DNA of 9,770 bases from Prevotellaceae bacterium UBA711 (lineage in GTDB: Bacteria; Bacteroidota; Bacteroidia; Bacteroidales; Bacteroidaceae): assembly GCA_002297545.1 (NCBI GenBank), contig DBLZ01000116.1:1-9770 (forward strand), read 5' to 3'. Positions 1-9,060 of this stretch are shown here, piece after piece. A program made the translations under genes and the position numbers. The notes under the pieces were generated by a model. That model worked only from the letters and a program-made list of their open reading frames with translations, was not told where the DNA came from and did no database searches. The number at the start of each line of letters is the position of its first letter. Position 1 is the first letter of the stretch.

Positions 1-2
1 CC

Positions 3-1646
3 CGCCACGACCCCATCACCTTAACGGGATGGATAAAGGACATCCCCGAGAACTACAGCCTCAACAAGACGGTGACGTTCCGCTATTCAGACTTCTTTTC
101 AGATGGATTTGAAGACGAAACCGTTACGGCAAGGCTGGACACCGATGGAAGATTTACTGCAAAGCTGCCCGTAGTCAACACAACGAAGTTCTGGTGCGAA
201 TGGGCTGACCAGCAGGTCTTCATCTCCCTCCTCGAGCCGGGCAAGACGTATTTCATGCTCTATGTCCCACACGGGGAGCGTTGCTATTTCATGGGCGAAG
301 ACGTACGCCTGCAGAATGAATTCCTCAGACATGCCCCGGACAACAGCACCCCAATACGCATGGAAAAAGGTGGAGACTTTGACAAGTTCCTGGCATCCGC
401 CGACAGTTTCATCCAGACAAATACTGCCAGGATTGACCGTTTGTGCAACGAACACCCCACACTTTCCACACGCTTCAAGCTCTACCGGCAAGGAGAGGTA
501 TTGTGGAAGCAAACCCGGAACATCGGACAGTCGCGCTTCAATGGCAAAGACTATCGGCTCCCCGACAATGTACGCAAGTACGCCACAGACATCTGGGCCA
601 AGCTGCCGGAACCGCTGACACTCCACCCCGATGATGTCACTACATTCATCCGTGACTACTTGGGCGATGCCATAGAAGACAGGCCTTCCCCCAGCATATC
701 ATTTTACTACAGAGACCATTTATCCGAATGCGCATCCAACGATGAAGAGCGGGTCATACTCGCACGCTGGGAGGCATTCCAGGCAGGAGCGGATTTCCTG
801 AGAAAGGTTGCAAAGACTCCAGAAGAGTTCGATAAGATGCGCGAAGAGTATTCCAAAAGCACCGACCCCGCACTGTTTGACAAGGCGTCTGCCATCTTCC
901 GGGGAGAACACGTCCGTAATGTCAGTGACGGATATAATTTCCGCGCTACCCTTAAGGACATTGCCTTTGCTCTTGACTCGCTCCAGGTCCCTTCCCTCAT
1001 CAAGGACATGCACCTTTGCCGCCAAGCATACAATAAGATAGGGCAGAGCTGCCGCCCATTGCCCGAGGCTACTATGGATACTCTCAAGGCACTGGTAACC
1101 ACCCCTATCACCCTGGAATGGGTGGAGCACAAGAACAACTACACCAAGGACATCCTGAACAACCGTGTGGTCAAGGAGACCGTATTGGAAACGCCTGAGC
1201 CTATAGAGACCGGTGAGGGCATCCAGGGCATAGACAGCACCGACGGCAAGGCTCTTCTGCAGAGCATCCTGGCTCCATTGAAGGGCAGGTTCGTCCTGCT
1301 CGACGTCTGGGGCACATGGTGCGGCCCGTGCAGGATGGCGCTAAAGGACTCTGAAGAAGAGTATGAACGCCTGAAGGCATTCGACATCGTCTACCTCTAT
1401 CTGGCCAACAGCAGCCCCAAGGAGGAATGGGAGAACGTGATAAAGATGTACAACGTAAACGGCGAGAACGTTGTCCACTACAATCTGCCACGCGAACAGC
1501 AGCAGGCCATAGAGCAGTACCTGAATGTCCATTCCTACCCCAACTACAAGCTCTTCGACCGCGAGGGCAACCTGCTGGACATGAAGGTGGACGCACGCCA
1601 GCTGCCCCACCTGGAGAACATACTCAAGCAACTGTCCCGGCAATGA
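3..1646 (+). CDS. TlpA/thioredoxin-like exported thiol-disulfide oxidoreductase, 5' end outside window
   Basis: The reading frame is open to the left edge, so the GTG at 72 is not the true start; 547 residues are visible from position 3. The first ~110 visible residues are rich in beta strands with a PGK-type turn, resembling the DUF4369-like N-terminal domains of Bacteroidetes TlpA proteins. A long, mainly helical middle region follows (about 110-400). The C-terminal thioredoxin domain (about 415-547) has the redox motif W-C-G-P-C, cysteines at visible residues 440 and 443, and a Tyr-Pro that fits the cis-proline near residue 513. Family members are usually lipoproteins or periplasmic proteins that reduce or exchange disulfides in the envelope; the signal peptide would lie outside the window. 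It ends 106 bases before maeB in the same direction, and I see no terminator between them. The natural substrate cannot be told. The fold assignment is firm; the role is inferred from the family. Confidence 0.88.
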   Translation, partial: RHDPITLTGWIKDIPENYSLNKTVTFRYSDFFSDGFEDETVTARLDTDGRFTAKLPVVNTTKFWCEWADQQVFISLLEPGKTYFMLYVPHGERCYFMGEDVRLQNEFLRHAPDNSTPIRMEKGGDFDKFLASADSFIQTNTARIDRLCNEHPTLSTRFKLYRQGEVLWKQTRNIGQSRFNGKDYRLPDNVRKYATDIWAKLPEPLTLHPDDVTTFIRDYLGDAIEDRPSPSISFYYRDHLSECASNDEERVILARWEAFQAGADFLRKVAKTPEEFDKMREEYSKSTDPALFDKASAIFRGEHVRNVSDGYNFRATLKDIAFALDSLQVPSLIKDMHLCRQAYNKIGQSCRPLPEATMDTLKALVTTPITLEWVEHKNNYTKDILNNRVVKETVLETPEPIETGEGIQGIDSTDGKALLQSILAPLKGRFVLLDVWGTWCGPCRMALKDSEEEYERLKAFDIVYLYLANSSPKEEWENVIKMYNVNGENVVHYNLPREQQQAIEQYLNVHSYPNYKLFDREGNLLDMKVDARQLPHLENILKQLSRQ

Positions 1647-1752
1647 CCGGTAATCATACACACAGCGACAGCAGCTACTATGGAATGTACACAGCCAACC
1701 AATATCAAGTTACTTCAATAAACACACAAACAAGACTAATACAGACAACATT

Positions 1753-4056
<2,304 letters not shown>

Positions 4057-4075
4057 GGAACATAAATAGACACAC

Positions 4076-4114
4076 AAGCGTGCATGCCACCCTACCAAAG
4101 TGGTATGCACGCTT
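4076..4114 (+). terminator. Hairpin terminator between maeB and gdhA
   Basis: The arms 4076-4090 and 4100-4114 form a 15-bp stem with a single G-T (wobble) position and a 9-base loop (4091-4099). The 3' arm runs into TTTTCTTGTT, a good U-tract for maeB transcripts that begins 20 bases past the maeB stop. Read on the minus strand the stem is equally good, but the sequence after it (GTGTGTCTATTTATG) is only moderately U-rich, so it may stop gdhA transcripts less efficiently. Confidence 0.88.
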
Positions 4115-4187
4115 TTCTTGTTCACATCCGAATTGGAGCGTAGTCTGTTGGCACGAGCCATGGTGCGGGGCTCATGGATCACCGTCC

Positions 4188-5528
4188 CTAGACTATACCC
4201 TGAGCCATCATAGCACGGGCCACCTTCATGAAGCCAGCCACGTTTGCACCGCGTACATAATTGATACTTCCATCCTCACGCATGCCATATCTGACGCACT
4301 GTGTGTGGATGCTGTGCATGATTTCATGCAGACGCTTGTCCACATCCTCGGCACTCCACACGATGTGACCGGCATTCTGGCTCATCTCCAAACAACTGGT
4401 GGCAACACCTCCGGCGTTCACTGCCTTGCCTGGGGCATAGAGTGTGTGCAGCTCAAGAAAAAGATCTATAGCCTCGGGCGTACATCCCATGTTGGAGATT
4501 TCGCCTACACATAGCACACCGTTGTCAGTCAGACGTGCGGCATCCTCGCCATTGAGCTCGTTCTGCGTGGCACATGGCAGGGCTATGTCCACCTTCTGCT
4601 CCCATGGACGTCGGCCCGGGAAGAATGTGGATGATGGATAACGTTCTGCATATGGCGCCACGATGTCGTTACCGCTGGCACGAAGTTCCAACATGTAGTC
4701 TATCTTTTCTCCGCTGATACCATCGGGGTCGTAGACATATCCGTCGGGGCCGCTTATGGTCACCACACGTGCTCCCATCTGTGTAGCCTTGGTGGCTGCG
4801 CCCCAGGCAACGTTTCCAAATCCGCTTATGGCCACGGTCTTGCCCTCTATGTCATGCCCGGCACGGCGCAACATCTCGCGCACGAAATACAATCCGCCAA
4901 AGCCTGTGGCCTCGGGACGTACCAGCGAGCCACCGTAGTCCAGTCCTTTGCCCGTGAGCACTCCGCTAAAGTCTCGGGTAAGGCGCTTGTACTGTCCGAA
5001 CAGGTAGCCAATTTCCCTGGCTCCAACGCCTATGTCTCCGGCCGGAATGTCCACCTCAGGACCTATGTGGCGATAGAGTTCGCTCATGAACGACTGACAG
5101 AACCTCATCACCTCGGCATCGCTCTTGCCGCGAGGAGAGAAGTCGCTTCCGCCCTTACCTCCACCCATGGGTAGGGTTGTGAGGGCGTTCTTGAAGGTCT
5201 GCTCAAAGCCCAGGAACTTCAGTATGCTCAGGTTCACACTGGCATGGAAGCGCAATCCGCCCTTGTAGGGACCTATGGCACTATTGTACTGCACGCGGTA
5301 TCCAAGGTTGACCTGCACCTTGCCCTTGTCGTCCACCCAGGGCACACGAAAGGTGATGATGCGTTCAGGTTCCACCAGACGTTCCAGCAGGGAGGCCTTC
5401 TCCCACTCAGGGTGCTGGTTATAGACGTCCTCGATACTGGAGACAACCTCTCTCACGGCCTGCAGATACTCCTGCTCACCGGGATGTTTGGCCTCGAGCG
5501 AGGCCATGAACTTGTTGATGTCTAACAT
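4188..5528 (-). CDS. gdhA: Glutamate dehydrogenase, hexameric family I
   Basis: Reversible amination of 2-oxoglutarate by ammonium to glutamate, in the cytosol; the main route of ammonium assimilation in many gut Bacteroidales. The 446 residues are the normal length of the small hexameric class. Active-site residues fall where the Clostridium symbiosum enzyme has them: Lys89 (PYKGG), Lys113, Lys125 (PMGGGKGGSD) and Asp165 (PAGDIG). The nucleotide-binding loop is GFGNVAWG from 236, and the second strand ends in SGPDG (259-263). Phe237, Pro261 and Asp262 correspond to the residues that favour NAD over NADP in C. symbiosum GDH, so NAD or dual use is likely; an annotation of 'NADP-specific' should not be assumed. 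The ATG at 5528 gives the expected N-terminus and has no Shine-Dalgarno. The gene lies 59 bases after a same-strand envelope gene; an AT-rich repeat tract fills most of that gap. It converges on maeB. Confidence 0.97.
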   Translation of the reverse strand: MLDINKFMASLEAKHPGEQEYLQAVREVVSSIEDVYNQHPEWEKASLLERLVEPERIITFRVPWVDDKGKVQVNLGYRVQYNSAIGPYKGGLRFHASVNLSILKFLGFEQTFKNALTTLPMGGGKGGSDFSPRGKSDAEVMRFCQSFMSELYRHIGPEVDIPAGDIGVGAREIGYLFGQYKRLTRDFSGVLTGKGLDYGGSLVRPEATGFGGLYFVREMLRRAGHDIEGKTVAISGFGNVAWGAATKATQMGARVVTISGPDGYVYDPDGISGEKIDYMLELRASGNDIVAPYAERYPSSTFFPGRRPWEQKVDIALPCATQNELNGEDAARLTDNGVLCVGEISNMGCTPEAIDLFLELHTLYAPGKAVNAGGVATSCLEMSQNAGHIVWSAEDVDKRLHEIMHSIHTQCVRYGMREDGSINYVRGANVAGFMKVARAMMAQGIV

Positions 5529-5540
5529 AGCGTAAAAGGG

Positions 5541-5567
5541 TAATATAAATGAATATAAGTAATATAG
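5541..5567 (-). promoter_or_regulatory. AT-rich repeat tract in front of gdhA, possible promoter/regulator region
   Basis: In the 59-base gap before gdhA, AATATA occurs at 5542, 5552 and 5561 (read as TATATT on the gdhA strand), spaced 10 and 9 bases, about one helical turn. The tract stands out from its GC-rich surroundings and ends 13 bases before the gdhA start. No exact TAnnTTTG element is present; the nearest -7-like octamers are TATATTAC and TATATTCA. A TTGACC at 5586-5591 could be a -33 element, but its spacing (about 22 bases) is long. That gdhA has its own promoter here is inference. Confidence 0.3.
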
Positions 5568-5587
5568 AGCCTACGGATGCAGCCTGG

Positions 5588-6868
5588 TCAATGCTTCTTG
5601 CCGCTTCCGAAGCGCTTGAGAACAAAGGATGGAGAACAGCGCATGTACACTCCGAAGCTGAACGGCGTGCGGAACTCGGCCGGCAAGCCGGCAGTCTCGC
5701 CTGTGGTCTCGTCCGGCGGACATGTCATGGCTCCCGTTCGGCAGAGATATGCCTTAACGTTGGCACCTATAGTATATGCCTTGGCAAAGGTATGTGAGTA
5801 TTCCACTCCTATGAGGGCGGTAGATATGTTGTCGAAACTGGCACCGGGAGTCTTGGTGCTCAGTGTGCCGAAAAATGGGCTGCCATACAGGGAGCAGAAG
5901 CGGGCGGAGTGGAAGAAGGCGGCCGACACCCTCAGGTCGCGTATGAACTCCACATCGGCACGCACCCATCCGGCCACACCACTCTTAAACGGCCACAAGC
6001 CTCCCCTCTGCTGGAAACATCCCAGGACCATGGCCTCGGCACCTATGCCCGTCACCACCCTGGCAGCTGGAGCCCCGTAACGATAGGCCAGTCCCATGGC
6101 ACCGTTGCCCACGGTCTGCACGCCCATGCTGGTATGGTCCTGCTCACCGCCACGATGCTGGAGCACCAGCTGTATGGGGATGGACAGGCTGTGAGTGATG
6201 CCCTCGGACCGCCGGCGTTTCAGTATCTCTATACTCTGTGTCCATCCTACAGTGAAAGCCTCCTGATGTGTGGCCTCCTCAAAAATGTAGCTCTGCCAGT
6301 TGATCCACAGGTCGGAATGCCATCGACGTGTGTCCATAAGGATCTGGAAACCCATCTCGGGATCGTCCGTGAGCACCATCTCGGGGTTGTACATCACTTC
6401 CGAGAAACCATGCGTGGCACCACCGTAGATGTTGCCCAAGACCAAGGTCAGATGGCTGAACGATGCAGTAGCGCGAAAGAATGGCAGCAGGTGTGCACCG
6501 GACTGATACTGGTCGCCCTTCCAGGTGGCTATGTCGTGGAACACGTAACAGGGATACTTGTTGGCGCCGGAATATATGGTGGCATGCAGACCCAACTCCA
6601 GCCGCACCTGCCTCAGGGGCGTGTAGGTGAGACGCGGCTGCAGCCTGACACCAGGCAAGGAGTATCCGTTCTGCACATGACCGTCGAACTCGTTATCCTT
6701 GAAGAAAGCCAGTGCCTCCAACTCCAAGCCCAGTGTGCCAATGTGTGCCGTGTCCACAGCGTATGTCTGGTAGCCCATGCGGCGCGACAAATCGGCTTGC
6801 CCATCGAACTGAGCCGCAACGTTCAAGGCCACGCCAAAGAAGAGAAATAGAGCAGCAATTGCTTTCAT
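5588..6868 (-). CDS. Exported, probable outer-membrane beta-barrel protein, function unknown
   Basis: I do not recognise a specific family. The frame is open to 6928, but the Met at 6868 begins a textbook signal peptide (Met-Lys, then a hydrophobic stretch of about 13 residues, cleavage likely after V-A-A at residue 19), so the protein is taken as 426 residues starting there. The mature part has many short stretches of alternating polar and hydrophobic or aromatic residues divided by Gly/Asp/Asn turns (for example RLELGLHATIYSG, LTLVLGNIYGG, DLWINWQSYIF), the pattern of a transmembrane beta-barrel. No long helices, catalytic motif, lipobox or type IX sorting domain are visible. It lies 59 bases upstream of gdhA on the same strand, so read-through is possible, and it is divergent from the dus operon. 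A TTTCTTTG at 6906-6913 (minus strand) could be a -7 element, but no good -33 partner is seen. Outer-membrane location is inference from composition. Confidence 0.8.
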   Translation of the reverse strand: MKAIAALFLFFGVALNVAAQFDGQADLSRRMGYQTYAVDTAHIGTLGLELEALAFFKDNEFDGHVQNGYSLPGVRLQPRLTYTPLRQVRLELGLHATIYSGANKYPCYVFHDIATWKGDQYQSGAHLLPFFRATASFSHLTLVLGNIYGGATHGFSEVMYNPEMVLTDDPEMGFQILMDTRRWHSDLWINWQSYIFEEATHQEAFTVGWTQSIEILKRRRSEGITHSLSIPIQLVLQHRGGEQDHTSMGVQTVGNGAMGLAYRYGAPAARVVTGIGAEAMVLGCFQQRGGLWPFKSGVAGWVRADVEFIRDLRVSAAFFHSARFCSLYGSPFFGTLSTKTPGASFDNISTALIGVEYSHTFAKAYTIGANVKAYLCRTGAMTCPPDETTGETAGLPAEFRTPFSFGVYMRCSPSFVLKRFGSGKKH

Positions 6869-7030
6869 ATATTGACAATGATATCGGATTTCCAGGGCTA
6901 AGTTACAAAGAAACGTCCAATCAGGCAACGATTGACCACATGTATTTTGCCTTTACCCCGCATAAAGCCACCCCGCCATGGCCGGAAAGCCGGCCAAAGG
7001 GCGTGGAGCAACATTATTTAAGCCTCCGAA

Positions 7031-7062
7031 TTTGGTCATGAACGGTCATAGTCGTACCTTTG
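7031..7062 (+). promoter_or_regulatory. Bacteroidetes-type sigma-A promoter of the dus operon
   Basis: TTTG at 7031-7034 and TACCTTTG at 7055-7062 are exact matches to the Bacteroidetes -33 (TTTG) and -7 (TAnnTTTG) elements, with 20 bases between them, within the usual 19-21. Transcription would start near 7068-7070, leaving a leader of only about 11-13 bases before the ATG at 7081. The -7 element covers the alternative TTG start at 7060, which argues against that start. Confidence 0.72.
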
Positions 7063-7071
7063 CCGGCAAAG
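7058..7071. promoter_or_regulatory. 14-bp palindrome over the dus -7 element and start point, possible operator
   Basis: CTTTGCCGGCAAAG is a perfect palindrome that begins inside the -7 element and ends at the expected transcription start. A dimeric repressor bound here would block polymerase. Fourteen-base palindromes occur by chance about once in a window of this size, so the position is the only argument for function. Confidence 0.3.
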
Positions 7072-7080
7072 CAGACCAAG

Positions 7081-7998
7081 ATGCAGATACACTTTGCCCC
7101 ATTGCAGGGATACACAGGCCACGAGTATCGCCATGCACATGCAGTACACGGCGGAGGCGTAGACACCTACTATACGCCATTCATCCGCCGTGAGAAAGGC
7201 ACCGTAAGGCAGAAGGACATACGCGACATAACGGACCCGGACAACAAGGAGCTGCACCTTATTCCACAGATAATGTGTTCCTGCGTGGATGACTTCAACT
7301 ACCTTGCCGACACTGTGCAGGACCAGGGCTATCGGGAGATAGACCTCAACATGGGCTGCCCCGCACCCATGCAGACGAAACACAGATGCGGAAGCGGCCT
7401 CCTGCCGCATCCCGATCTGGTGGAGGCCCTGTTCCGCCAGATGAGGGTAAGGCCCGAGGTGCGCTTCTCCGTCAAGATGCGTCTCGGACTGGAACGGGAC
7501 TGCGAATGGAGGGCATTGACCGACCTTATCAACGAGGCACCGCTGCAGCACCTCTGCATCCATCCCCGTATAGGGCAGCAGATGTACAAGGGCGAGGTGA
7601 ACCGTGCCATGTTCCACGAGATGACCAAAGCCCTGCGCATACCCATCATATACAACGGCGACCTCGTCTCCCCTGCCGACATAGCTGGCATAGAGAAGGC
7701 GTATCCGGCATTGCACGGCGTGATGATAGGCCGTGGCCTGCTTGCACGCCCCACACTTGCATTGGAGTACCGCACGGGCCACGAAATGCCGGTGCACGAG
7801 CGTAGGGCCGTTCTGATGCAGATGCACGAGGATTTGCTGGCATTCTGCACCCTCAAGTACAAGACGGACCCGCAGGTACTACTGCACATACGTGCCTTCT
7901 GGGAGTTCCAGGAACAAGAGCTGGGGCGAAAGGCCTGGAAGAAGATAATGAAGGCAGGCAACATGAAGAACTACATGCAAGCAATAAGAGAACTATGA
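7081..7998 (+). CDS. dus: tRNA-dihydrouridine synthase
   Basis: FMN-dependent reduction of uridine to dihydrouridine in tRNA, using NADPH. At 305 residues it has the usual Dus length: a TIM-barrel domain (about 1-235) and a C-terminal helical domain. Visible motifs in order: APLQGYT (6-12) at the FMN site, Gln63 in IPQI, the catalytic cysteine Cys93 in LNMGCPAP, Lys132 in KMRLG, His161 and Arg163 in IHPRIGQQMYKG, NGD at 192-194, and GRG at 217-219 binding the FMN phosphate. All expected active-site residues are present. The frame extends to a TTG at 7060, but that codon lies in the promoter -7 element, and the ATG at 7081 gives the normal family N-terminus (M-x-I-H-F-A-P). It is first in a three-gene operon, and its stop overlaps the start of the next gene. 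I cannot place it as DusA, B or C; the layout is closest to short DusC-like proteins. Confidence 0.95.
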   Translation: MQIHFAPLQGYTGHEYRHAHAVHGGGVDTYYTPFIRREKGTVRQKDIRDITDPDNKELHLIPQIMCSCVDDFNYLADTVQDQGYREIDLNMGCPAPMQTKHRCGSGLLPHPDLVEALFRQMRVRPEVRFSVKMRLGLERDCEWRALTDLINEAPLQHLCIHPRIGQQMYKGEVNRAMFHEMTKALRIPIIYNGDLVSPADIAGIEKAYPALHGVMIGRGLLARPTLALEYRTGHEMPVHERRAVLMQMHEDLLAFCTLKYKTDPQVLLHIRAFWEFQEQELGRKAWKKIMKAGNMKNYMQAIREL

Positions 7999-8486
7999 AA
8001 AGAACACTGGCATTCATAGCCATGACCATGGTCATGGCCGGTGCAGGAGCGCAGACTCCCTTGCCTAAAGTATATGACGAGAGCATAGACCCCATGATAC
8101 AGATAGACAAGGCATTGGCAAAAGCAAAGGACGAGCACAAGAACGTCATCGTACAGCTGGGCGGCAACTGGTGCGTGTGGTGCCTGAGGTTTGCCGACTT
8201 CATCACTAAGGAGGCTCCCATAGACAGCGTCATACGGCACAACTATGAGTACATACACGTGAACACGCCCAGGCGCGGAACCCCTCAGGCCAAGGCTGCA
8301 GAACCGTTGCAGAAGCGCCTGCACAATGCCGGTCGATTCGGCTATCCCGTACTGGTGGTGATGGACGCGGACGGCAACGTGCTGCACATACAGGACAGCA
8401 GCTTCCTGGAATCAGGCAGCTGCTACGATGCAGACAAGGTCCTGAGATTTCTGAACGGCTGGACCCCGGAAAGTGCAAAACAGTAA
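7995..8486 (+). CDS. Exported thioredoxin-fold protein with CVWC motif
   Basis: 163 residues. A signal peptide is clear: Met-Lys-Arg, a hydrophobic core, and cleavage probably after A-G-A at residue 19. The mature protein is a single thioredoxin domain of the Thioredoxin_7/DUF255-like kind: a strand VIVQLGGNW leads into the redox pair Cys60-Val-Trp-Cys63, and Gly-Tyr-Pro (Pro118) fits the cis-proline loop. Such proteins act as thiol-disulfide exchangers or reductases in the periplasm; the target is unknown. The Trp between the cysteines is typical of this subgroup and unlike the CGPC of classical thioredoxin. A third cysteine (Cys143) lies outside the motif. The ATG overlaps the dus stop in an ATGA arrangement, which suggests translational coupling. 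A 20-bp palindrome (8019-8038) falls within the signal-peptide codons. Confidence 0.9.
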   Translation: MKRTLAFIAMTMVMAGAGAQTPLPKVYDESIDPMIQIDKALAKAKDEHKNVIVQLGGNWCVWCLRFADFITKEAPIDSVIRHNYEYIHVNTPRRGTPQAKAAEPLQKRLHNAGRFGYPVLVVMDADGNVLHIQDSSFLESGSCYDADKVLRFLNGWTPESAKQ

Positions 8487-8516
8487 CTGACGAAAGCCAA
8501 ACAACGTTTACACATC

Positions 8517-8957
8517 ATGAACATACTGCACAACCTATATGCGACCTTGGTCCTGACGACATTGTCACCCGCCTGCCAGGCCCAGGATACAGCTGACATA
8601 AACACAGACAGCCTGTGCATAGACATCAGCTACATGATGCCTCAGCGCTACAGCGCCAAGGCGGTGACCAACTTTTCCCTATGCCTCAGGGGCGACACGC
8701 TGGTTTCCTATCTCCCCTACATGGGACGTGCATACCAGCCGACATTCGGCAACACCAACGGCTTGGACTTCACCGGCCCCGTTACCGACAAGAGCGTGAC
8801 GAAAGGACGGAAGGGCAAAACCACCATAAAGTTCCACTGCAAGAACAATGCTGTCAGCTATGACTTCAAGATAGAGGTCTACCCCAAGGGGGGCGCATAC
8901 ATCCACCTCATCCCAAGCAATGCCGATGCCATCAGCTACAGGGGAACGTGGCAATAA
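8517..8957 (+). CDS. DUF4251 domain exported protein
   Basis: 146 residues, recognised as DUF4251 by its core: a Met-Met-Pro segment at 40-42, a strand with Arg-Gly-Asp-Thr (58-61), SYLPYMGRAYQP (64-75), GLDFTGP (82-88), and a C-terminal strand ending A-I-S-Y-R-G-T-W. DUF4251 proteins are small exported proteins almost confined to Bacteroidetes, with no known function. The N-terminus has a short hydrophobic segment; cleavage probably follows C-Q-A at residue 22. Cys20 is in S-P-A-C, which lacks the Leu at -3 expected of a lipobox, so a lipoprotein is possible but not favoured. The gene starts 30 bases after the thioredoxin-like gene with no terminator between, so it is read as third in the dus operon. 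Two palindromes follow it. Confidence 0.85.
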   Translation: MNILHNLYATLVLTTLSPACQAQDTADINTDSLCIDISYMMPQRYSAKAVTNFSLCLRGDTLVSYLPYMGRAYQPTFGNTNGLDFTGPVTDKSVTKGRKGKTTIKFHCKNNAVSYDFKIEVYPKGGAYIHLIPSNADAISYRGTWQ

Positions 8958-8972
8958 CCCCACGGAGACAAG

Positions 8973-9018
8973 ATGATAAGAACTGGTTTATGCAACAGCA
9001 TAAACCAGTTCTTATCAT
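8973..9018. repeat. Perfect 21-bp inverted repeat with 4-base loop, probable bidirectional terminator
   Basis: The arms 8973-8993 and 8998-9018 are perfectly complementary around the loop AACA (8994-8997). The element begins 16 bases after the DUF4251 stop and lies between convergent transcription units, so transcripts from both sides would fold it into a very stable hairpin. The sequence after it on the plus strand (TATATATTCGCATTC) is AT-rich but not a real T-run, and on the minus strand it is CTTGTCTCC; the stem may act as an mRNA end or RNase barrier rather than a classic intrinsic terminator. It shares sequence with the palindrome at 9041-9060. Confidence 0.75.
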
Positions 9019-9040
9019 TATATATTCGCATTCATTCTGG

Positions 9041-9060
9041 TGCATAAACCGGTTTATGCA
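9041..9060. repeat. Perfect 20-bp palindrome related to the preceding inverted repeat
   Basis: TGCATAAACC at 9041-9050 is followed directly by its reverse complement at 9051-9060, with no spacer. GGTTTATGCAAC occurs both here (9051-9062) and in the larger element (8985-8996), and GCATAAACC occurs at 8998-9006 and 9042-9050, so the two elements are related and not independent hairpins. Confidence 0.75.

Larger units (their letters stand above)
6869..7080. other. Divergent intergenic region
   Basis: These 212 bases separate the divergent envelope gene and the dus operon. The right half holds a convincing promoter for dus (7031-7062) with a palindrome on its -7 element. A 7-bp hairpin sequence (6979-6985 with 6990-6996, loop AAAG) lies in the middle without a T-run on either side. 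The left part holds a weak -7-like octamer for the minus-strand gene. I see no convincing small ORF or RNA gene in it. Confidence 0.7.

Noticed and set aside
72..74. GTG as the start of the TlpA-like gene
   Set aside because: The same frame continues upstream with protein-like sequence to the window edge, and a family member needs a signal peptide that is not present after this GTG.
1687..1752. Bacteroidetes promoter directly before maeB
   Set aside because: The best -7 candidate (TACTTCAA, near 1710) matches poorly and has no TTTG at the right distance; maeB may depend on an atypical promoter or read-through.
4152..4176. 8-bp stem (one wobble) just after the gdhA stop as the gdhA terminator
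   Set aside because: No T-run follows it on the minus strand; the hairpin at 4076-4114 is far stronger.
5909..6850. Long plus-strand open frame (313 codons) opposite the beta-barrel gene
   Set aside because: It lies wholly antisense to the gene at 5588-6868, which has a clear signal peptide. The antisense translation has no recognisable motif and many His, Gln and Cys in no pattern, as expected of a GC-rich shadow frame.
6869..6928. Extra 20 residues at the N-terminus of the beta-barrel protein (start at 6928)
   Set aside because: The extension would bury a classic signal peptide that begins at 6868, so the downstream Met is preferred.
7036..7827. Minus-strand open frame (263 codons) opposite dus
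   Set aside because: dus has every family motif on the plus strand; the antisense frame shows no domain or plausible start context.
8973..9060. Palindromes as a dif/Xer site or the start of a CRISPR array
   Set aside because: There is no regular repeat-spacer series, and the halves do not resemble the dif core I know; only two elements of differing design are present.
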